This document shows positions 6,833 to 10,409 of a DNA stretch of 10,409 nt, piece by piece. Within the stretch, counting starts at the first letter, position 1, and every line of letters starts with the position of its first letter. The DNA comes from Propionibacteriaceae bacterium (GTDB taxonomy: Bacteria > Actinomycetota > Actinomycetes > Propionibacteriales > Propionibacteriaceae), in contig JAIRKB010000284.1 in assembly GCA_031260385.1 (NCBI GenBank), forward strand, positions 1 to 10,409, written 5' to 3'. The notes beneath the pieces were generated by a model. The model did no database searches, was not told where the DNA came from, and was given only the letters and a program-made list of their open reading frames with translations. Both the position numbers and the translations under genes were made by a program.

Positions 6833-6857
6833 ATAATAACCCAGACTAATAACCCCC
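6833..6857 (-). promoter_or_regulatory. Leaderless erpA promoter with a tandem 10-bp repeat
   Basis: On the minus strand the 10-mer GGGGTTATTA occurs twice, at 6848-6857 and 6834-6843, 14 bp apart. The proximal copy overlaps the -10-like hexamer TATTAT (6833-6838), which ends 6 nt before the erpA ATG. This places the first transcribed base at or next to the A of ATG, as for the TANNNT boxes of leaderless actinobacterial genes. No clear -35 is seen. The repeat may be a regulator site or a duplicated -10 region. Confidence 0.45.
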
Positions 6858-6933
6858 ACCGGACGCCTTAGCGATGGTGAGGCTCTAGACTTAAGACGCG
6901 CGGGAGACGCGCCAGACGGTAGAAAGGGATGAG

Positions 6934-7530
6934 ATGGGACTCTTCTCACGCTATGACCAGGCCCCGGAGTCGGAACCGGCCAAGATTCCCTCGGTCGTTA
7001 ACCCGAAGGGTCCAGCTAAGAAGTCGATCCCGACCCCAACCAGACGCCAGGCCGAGCAGGCCCGTCGCGACCGGCTCCAACCAACGTACACTCGCAAGGA
7101 GGCGAAGACGTTGGAGCGTCAGGAGCGCTACAAGCGGATGGACGCCGAGAACGCTAAAACAGCCGCCCGTCCCTACAACGAGATGCTACGCGACTGGGTT
7201 GATCGTCGCTGGAACTTCATGGAGTTCACGATGCCGGTGATGCTATTGCTCCTGGTTGGGCTGATGCTCGGCACCTATTGGTTACCCGAAGCGATGTACT
7301 ACTTCCCCTATGTGATGTGGGTGGCAGTCGGTCTCATTGTGGCCGACACCTTCTTGATGTGGAATGGCGCCAAGCGTCAACTGCGAATCTTCTTCCCTGA
7401 TGAAGCCTTGAAAGGCAAGCTTGGTTACGTTCTATCCCGCTCCATGCAGATGCGCCGTTCGCGAAACCCCAAACCGCGAGTGAAGCGGGGAGCACCTTTC
7501 GTCTGGCCGGTAGCGAGTGATCGGCCATGA
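6934..7530 (+). CDS. DUF3043 family membrane protein
   Basis: This is a conserved actinobacterial protein of unknown function. The 198-residue product has a charged cytoplasmic N-terminal region (1-95) with the family-type TPTRRQAEQARRDRL segment at 34-48, a long helix rich in Arg, Lys and Glu at about 52-75, and MLRDWVDRRW at 84-93 (the family RD-VD-R pattern). Two membrane segments follow, about 98-117 and 122-142, then a basic C-terminal tail. Start ATG at 6934 is preceded by GAAAGGGA. The stop overlaps the start of the next small gene by 4 nt. It lies back to back with erpA, with 107 bp between the starts, so both may share control. Two GACGCGC copies (an inverted GCGCG/CGCGC) lie in that gap just upstream. 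Confidence 0.88.
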   Translation: MGLFSRYDQAPESEPAKIPSVVNPKGPAKKSIPTPTRRQAEQARRDRLQPTYTRKEAKTLERQERYKRMDAENAKTAARPYNEMLRDWVDRRWNFMEFTMPVMLLLLVGLMLGTYWLPEAMYYFPYVMWVAVGLIVADTFLMWNGAKRQLRIFFPDEALKGKLGYVLSRSMQMRRSRNPKPRVKRGAPFVWPVASDRP

Positions 7531-7742
7531 GCGAGCCGGATCGCTGGGGTTGGGCTTTTCCAGGCCCGCCCACACTTCCGGCCGATCTGGCCGACGACCT
7601 CGCCGAAGGCTGGTCGAGTCGGACCGAAGCCGAGGACTGGCTAAGGCTGGTCTTTGATGATTTAGCGGAGTCTGGCGTTGAGCAGGTCGAATTGATGTGG
7701 GGTACGACCAGTATGTACACCATGGGTCTGGAGCCGATTTAG
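7527..7742 (+). CDS. Small acidic conserved hypothetical protein
   Basis: The 71-residue protein starts with an ATGA overlap at the DUF3043 stop, so translation is probably coupled. It is acidic and rich in Trp, Pro, Asp and Glu, with no membrane segment. The second half follows the pattern AE-WL, a short spacer, DLAESGVEQVELM, then Y-M-GL-P. This resembles, from memory, small actinobacterial proteins with an AE-WL...GV-V-L...GPM-L layout and no known function. Its end overlaps the convergent regulator gene by 4 nt. The tight overlap, plausible composition and compact size favour a real gene over a chance frame. I cannot assign a function. Confidence 0.7.
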   Translation: MSEPDRWGWAFPGPPTLPADLADDLAEGWSSRTEAEDWLRLVFDDLAESGVEQVELMWGTTSMYTMGLEPI

Positions 7743-8509
7743 GCCGGTTTTGAACTGGGGTTTGAACCGCTCTTGGGGTTTCGGGTGGGATACTCTAGGG
7801 GCACCTTTTTCGCCCGGGCGGTCGTCCGACCGAGTTGGCCTTCGCAGCGATGGCCGGGTTGGTGAGCGCGTAGATAGACCATCCGGAAAGAGGAGCCCAT
7901 CTCTTCTAGCGCCCCATTGATCATGCCAGCGTGTAGCTGACAAACGGTCTCCGGATGGCGTTTGGTGGAGTCACCGAACGGACAGTTGTACAAACATAAG
8001 ATTGCTGGCGCGTCGGGGCTAAGCTCGGGCGCGAACCACAAAGCGTCAAGCTTGTCGATCAGCCGCTCGACGATCTCGTCTTCGTCTTCGGGGGCGACAT
8101 GGGGTGCTCGACTCATCAGACAGCGACCCCACTCGGCGCCGACCTGATACATCCATTCCGTACATTCCGGATTGGCCATTGTGATCGAGGCCGCCAGGAT
8201 CTCCGAAAGCAGGCGAAAACCATGGGCGCGCTCATGGGTTTGGTTAGGCAGAACCCCGCGATAAGCCACCTTCGGACGGCCCGGGGTCGAGCGAGTTTGA
8301 GTCGCGCGCACCGCCATACCAGCGTCAACCAAGGCTTCGAGATGGGTTCGCACCGTGTTGACCGGCAAGTCGACGCGCTTGGCCACTTGGTCAACGGTTA
8401 AGGGCTCGCGCGCATCGCGCAAGAGCCTGATGATATGCGTGCGGCGACCACCATGGCCACCTCGACCAGTCGTTCCGTCGTAAACCGGATGGTTTACCCT
8501 TACTCCCAT
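7739..8509 (-). CDS. SufR-like (COG2345-type) HTH regulator with a cysteine cluster
   Basis: The 256-residue protein has a winged HTH of ArsR/DeoR-like type at about 22-85 (THIIRLLRDAREPLTVDQVAKR, then the recognition-helix region NTVRTHLEALVDAGM and a TPGRPKVAYR wing). A long helical middle follows, and a C-terminal block with Cys172, Cys176 and Cys190 in LCLYNCPFGD...HPETVCQLH, with Cys222 further on. SufR and related regulators bind an Fe-S cluster through such cysteines and repress Fe-S assembly or NO/redox genes. The start at 8509 has AGGGGG upstream and precedes the HTH; a start at 8578 is possible but lacks conserved residues. The gene is divergent from nrfHA, and a CAAC-N6-GTTG site lies between them. 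Self-repression and control of nrfHA are inferred, as is the cluster type. Confidence 0.88.
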   Translation of the reverse strand: MGVRVNHPVYDGTTGRGGHGGRRTHIIRLLRDAREPLTVDQVAKRVDLPVNTVRTHLEALVDAGMAVRATQTRSTPGRPKVAYRGVLPNQTHERAHGFRLLSEILAASITMANPECTEWMYQVGAEWGRCLMSRAPHVAPEDEDEIVERLIDKLDALWFAPELSPDAPAILCLYNCPFGDSTKRHPETVCQLHAGMINGALEEMGSSFRMVYLRAHQPGHRCEGQLGRTTARAKKVPLEYPTRNPKSGSNPSSKPA

Positions 8510-8617
8510 CGCGCCCCCTGGCTCGTTCGATCCACTCCCGTTCACCCACCTTAATGGGCCTCGCTGATAACTTACCACTTCTCACAAGGGAAAAGAGGCT
8601 TTAAACAGAAGCTGAAG

Positions 8618-8645
8618 TTTATCAACAAATATGTTGGTAAGTAAA
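8618..8645 (-). promoter_or_regulatory. Candidate promoter of the SufR-like regulator gene
   Basis: On the minus strand, TTTACT (8640-8645) and GATAAA (8618-8623) are separated by 16 bp and TG precedes the -10 box. The CAAC-N6-GTTG operator fills the spacer. An alternative pair is TTGTTG (8623-8628) and TTTAAA (8600-8605), 17 bp apart. Either way the operator overlaps the core promoter, as expected for self-repression. Confidence 0.45.
8619..8640. promoter_or_regulatory. SufR-type operator, CAAC-N6-GTTG inverted repeat
   Basis: Arms TTATCAACA (8619-8627) and TGTTGGTAA (8632-8640) match at 8 of 9 positions around a 4-nt centre. The core is CAAC-N6-GTTG (8623-8636), the half-sites reported for cyanobacterial SufR. 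It is the only such site I found by eye in the window and lies between the SufR-like gene and nrfH. Confidence 0.65.
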
Positions 8646-8659
8646 AGCGTCTGTCCTTG

Positions 8660-8720
8660 TCAAGTGGGCCTTATCCTACCAGACAAGCAATTGATCTGCA
8701 CTAATGATCGCCTACTTGAC
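8660..8720. repeat. Long-spaced inverted repeat upstream of nrfH
   Basis: GTCAAGTGGG (8660-8669) and CCTACTTGAC (8711-8720) pair over 10 positions with one G-U. Their centres are 51 bp apart, about five helical turns. The left arm overlaps another inverted repeat, CTTGTC (8656-8661) with GACAAG (8682-8687), extended by TGG/CCA, so the two pairings exclude each other. The right arm contains the first part of the candidate nrfH -35 box. Confidence 0.5.
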
Positions 8721-8744
8721 CCTTCTGGTTGTCATCGATACGTT
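8716..8744 (+). promoter_or_regulatory. Promoter of nrfHA
   Basis: TTGACC (8716-8721) and TACGTT (8739-8744) are exactly 17 bp apart, a good match to the sigma-A consensus at -35 and to the TANNNT form at -10. Transcription should start near 8751, about 28 nt before the nrfH ATG, leaving room for the AAAGG ribosome-binding site. Confidence 0.6.
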
Positions 8745-8778
8745 GGAGCCACCTGGAGCAAGGGGAAAGGTGTAGGCG

Positions 8779-9267
8779 ATGGCGACTGCAAACAAAAATG
8801 GGTCTACACTACGTCGTGTTCTCAGCATCCTCGCGGCTGTCTTTATTGGCGGCATGGTTGGTGCTGGGATCTACGGGGTAGCGTACGCCGAACTGCCCTC
8901 GTACCTTGGGTCAGATCCGCTGACCTGTGCGAATTGTCACGTCATGCAGGATTATTACGACGCGTGGTCGCACGGCCAGCACGCGAATGTTGCAACCTGT
9001 AGTGACTGTCATCTTCCGAATACCGGTTTCATAGCAAATATGGCCGTTAAAGCGGAAGATGGTGTTCTTCACAGTCTGGCATTCACCTCGGGAAATTATC
9101 CCACTAACATCGTGATCAGAGATCGCAGTCTGACGGTAGTTAATACCGCCTGCCTGAGTTGCCATGATCTGATGACATCTGATATCCGCGGCAATGTGGT
9201 CGAGTCCGATACTTCTCGGACGACAGTCACTTGCACACGGTGTCACTCAACCACTGGACACAATTAG
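8779..9267 (+). CDS. nrfH: Cytochrome c nitrite reductase small subunit, quinol oxidase NrfH
   Basis: NrfH is a membrane-anchored tetrahaem cytochrome c that takes electrons from menaquinol and feeds them to NrfA. The 162-residue protein has a basic N-terminus, one membrane helix (about 13-35) and four CXXCH haem sites: CANCH 50-54, CSDCH 74-78, CLSCH 125-129 and CTRCH 152-156. Met56 follows the first site in the CXXCHXM arrangement, where the Met is the unusual haem 1 ligand in the Desulfovibrio enzyme. ATG at 8779 has AAGGGGAAAGG ending 8 nt upstream. nrfA starts 10 nt after the stop, preceded by AGGAGAG, so the pair is one operon. No cytochrome c maturation genes are seen in the window. 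Confidence 0.95.
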   Translation: MATANKNGSTLRRVLSILAAVFIGGMVGAGIYGVAYAELPSYLGSDPLTCANCHVMQDYYDAWSHGQHANVATCSDCHLPNTGFIANMAVKAEDGVLHSLAFTSGNYPTNIVIRDRSLTVVNTACLSCHDLMTSDIRGNVVESDTSRTTVTCTRCHSTTGHN

Positions 9268-9277
9268 GAGAGTCGGA

Positions 9278-10409
9278 ATGACAGAGCTCACTGATTATAA
9301 AGTACGAAAAGGGGTGCCCATCTGGGCGCTAATCCTGATCGTCGGAGCTGCTGCCGTAATCACCGGAGTGATCACAGCCCTTATTGCAAATGTGGCTGAG
9401 AACAAAGGTGAGGCCTCGGTAACCTATATACAATATGACGTATTGACGTCGACTTCTTATGACCCTGTTGAATGGTCACAGAATTTCCCACGTCAGTACA
9501 AAGGCTGGGCGGCTACAGAAACTTTCAAGCCGACGGCGCATGCGCCAGCCCTAGTCCCTCACGAAGCGTCCGATGTGGACCCTCGTACGGAAACGGCATC
9601 ATCTAAACTAGTTGAAGATCCCCGCTTGCTCACCTTGTGGGCCGGCAATATCTTCTCCAAGGACTACCGCCATCTGCGCGGTCACTGGTATGCCTATACC
9701 GATCAGAACTACACCCTTCGCGTGCTTGAAGCACCCGGTAAAGGCCAGCCAGCGGCTTGCTTGAACTGTCATGCTTCACTGCCTGGGATTGTCGATGCCC
9801 TTGGTAACGGCGATCGTGAGGCAGGTTGGAGCGCGATGAACCTTCTGACTTATGCCGAAGGTAAGGAATACGCTGATGATCGTCCGTTGGGTTGCATCGA
9901 CTGCCATAACCCAGAGAACATGGAATTGACCATTACCCGTCCGGCGCTTGTAAACGCCATGGCGGCGATGAAGGCAGAGCAAGGCATCGCTAACTACGAT
10001 GTCAACCGCGACGCCTCGGTCAATGAGATGCGCGCTCTGATTTGTGCACAGTGCCACGTCGAGTACTACTTCGCCCCCGATCCGGATCCGGACATCTTCT
10101 TGCGGGTTGTAACCTTCCCCTGGAAGTATGGCTTGGATATTGATGACTCCTGGGATTACTACCAGGAAATCAACTTCGCGGATTTCACGAATACCAAGAC
10201 CGGTGCTCGCCAGCTCAAGGCGCAGCATCCGGAGTATGAGATCTGGTCGACATCGATCCATGCGGCAAATGGCGTAACTTGCGCTGATTGCCACATGCCG
10301 TACCAGCGTGTTGGGTCCCAGAAGACCTCCAACCACGAGATCATGAGCCCGATGGCGAATATCTCTGGAACCTGCGGTGCCTGTCATACGGCATCCGATC
10401 AGGTGTTGG
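9278..10409 (+). CDS. nrfA: Ammonia-forming cytochrome c nitrite reductase NrfA, 3' end cut by window
   Basis: NrfA reduces nitrite to ammonium with six electrons on the outer face of the membrane. The 377 visible residues hold five haem motifs: CLNCH 161-165, CIDCH 206-210, CAQCH 256-260, CADCH 335-339 followed by MP, and CGACH 366-370. The first, the active-site haem, has CXXCH where most NrfA have CXXCK. Active-site residues are present: Arg134 in RGHW, Tyr264 or neighbouring Tyr in CAQCHVEYY, and His328 in STSIH. Calcium ligands are kept: Glu262-Tyr263 and Lys314-X-Gln316 in LKAQHPE. The N-terminus has one hydrophobic segment (about 13-38), probably an uncleaved anchor. ATG at 9278 has AGGAGAG upstream and lies 10 nt after nrfH. 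The frame is still open at the window edge; NrfA proteins usually extend some 60-130 residues further. Confidence 0.95.
   Translation, partial: MTELTDYKVRKGVPIWALILIVGAAAVITGVITALIANVAENKGEASVTYIQYDVLTSTSYDPVEWSQNFPRQYKGWAATETFKPTAHAPALVPHEASDVDPRTETASSKLVEDPRLLTLWAGNIFSKDYRHLRGHWYAYTDQNYTLRVLEAPGKGQPAACLNCHASLPGIVDALGNGDREAGWSAMNLLTYAEGKEYADDRPLGCIDCHNPENMELTITRPALVNAMAAMKAEQGIANYDVNRDASVNEMRALICAQCHVEYYFAPDPDPDIFLRVVTFPWKYGLDIDDSWDYYQEINFADFTNTKTGARQLKAQHPEYEIWSTSIHAANGVTCADCHMPYQRVGSQKTSNHEIMSPMANISGTCGACHTASDQVL

Noticed and set aside
6827..6949. Longer ErpA start at 6949
   Set aside because: The extra 41 residues are basic low-complexity sequence without family similarity and would span the promoter repeat and run into the DUF3043 start.
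8631..8778. FNR- or CRP-type site controlling nrfHA
   Set aside because: No TTGAT-N4-ATCAA or TGTGA-N6-TCACA match was found; the only strong palindrome in the gap fits CAAC-N6-GTTG better.
8631..9002. 123-residue plus-strand frame beginning within the operator
   Set aside because: It overlaps nrfH in another frame, has no ribosome-binding site or recognisable domain, and shadows a clear four-haem protein.
9776..10387. 203-residue minus-strand frame opposite nrfA
   Set aside because: It is antisense to the conserved haem motifs of nrfA, which is clearly the coding strand, and its protein shows no recognisable family features.
1..10409. CRISPR arrays, tRNA or rRNA genes, insertion sequences
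   Set aside because: No regularly spaced repeats, tRNA-like arms, rRNA segments or transposase motifs were seen on either strand.

Overview
The window looks like chromosome of an actinobacterium of moderate to high GC. The signs are a DUF3043 membrane protein back to back with an ErpA-type Fe-S carrier, a membrane-anchored sortase-like protein, a fused FolB-FolK enzyme and GTG start use. Genus cannot be settled from the sequence. Multihaem nitrite reductase genes (nrfHA) are uncommon in this phylum, but as far as I recall they occur in some anaerobic or facultative Actinomycetota.

Layout. Positions 1-2682 (+): the 3' part of folP, a folB-folK fusion and galK, the last two overlapping by 4 nt. 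Positions 2774-3508 (+): a cytosolic glycerophosphodiester phosphodiesterase with its own ribosome-binding site. Positions 3577-4662 (-): gcvT, converging on the previous gene across a hairpin. Positions 4663-4919: a non-coding stretch rich in inverted repeats. Positions 4920-6826 (-): a tight three-gene run, erpA, a NagD-type HAD phosphatase and a sortase-like protein, apparently started by a leaderless promoter. Positions 6934-7742 (+): DUF3043 and a 71-residue protein overlapping by 4 nt. Positions 7739-8509 (-): an HTH regulator with a SufR-like cysteine cluster. Positions 8779-10409 (+): nrfH and a 3'-truncated nrfA.

The most interesting part is the right end. The regulator is transcribed divergently from nrfHA. 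The 269-bp gap between them contains an inverted repeat of the form CAAC-N6-GTTG, the site known for cyanobacterial SufR, placed between candidate -35 and -10 boxes of the regulator's own promoter. A separate, good sigma-A-like promoter sits just upstream of nrfH, and its -35 box lies in one arm of a second inverted repeat. This suggests an Fe-S (NO, oxygen or redox) sensing repressor that controls itself and possibly ammonia-forming nitrite reduction. The NrfA carries CXXCH instead of CXXCK at the active-site haem, keeps its calcium-site residues and has an N-terminal membrane segment.

The left and middle parts are mostly housekeeping: folate synthesis, one-carbon metabolism, Fe-S assembly and lipid headgroup or sugar metabolism. 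No tRNA, rRNA, CRISPR array, transposase or phage gene was seen.
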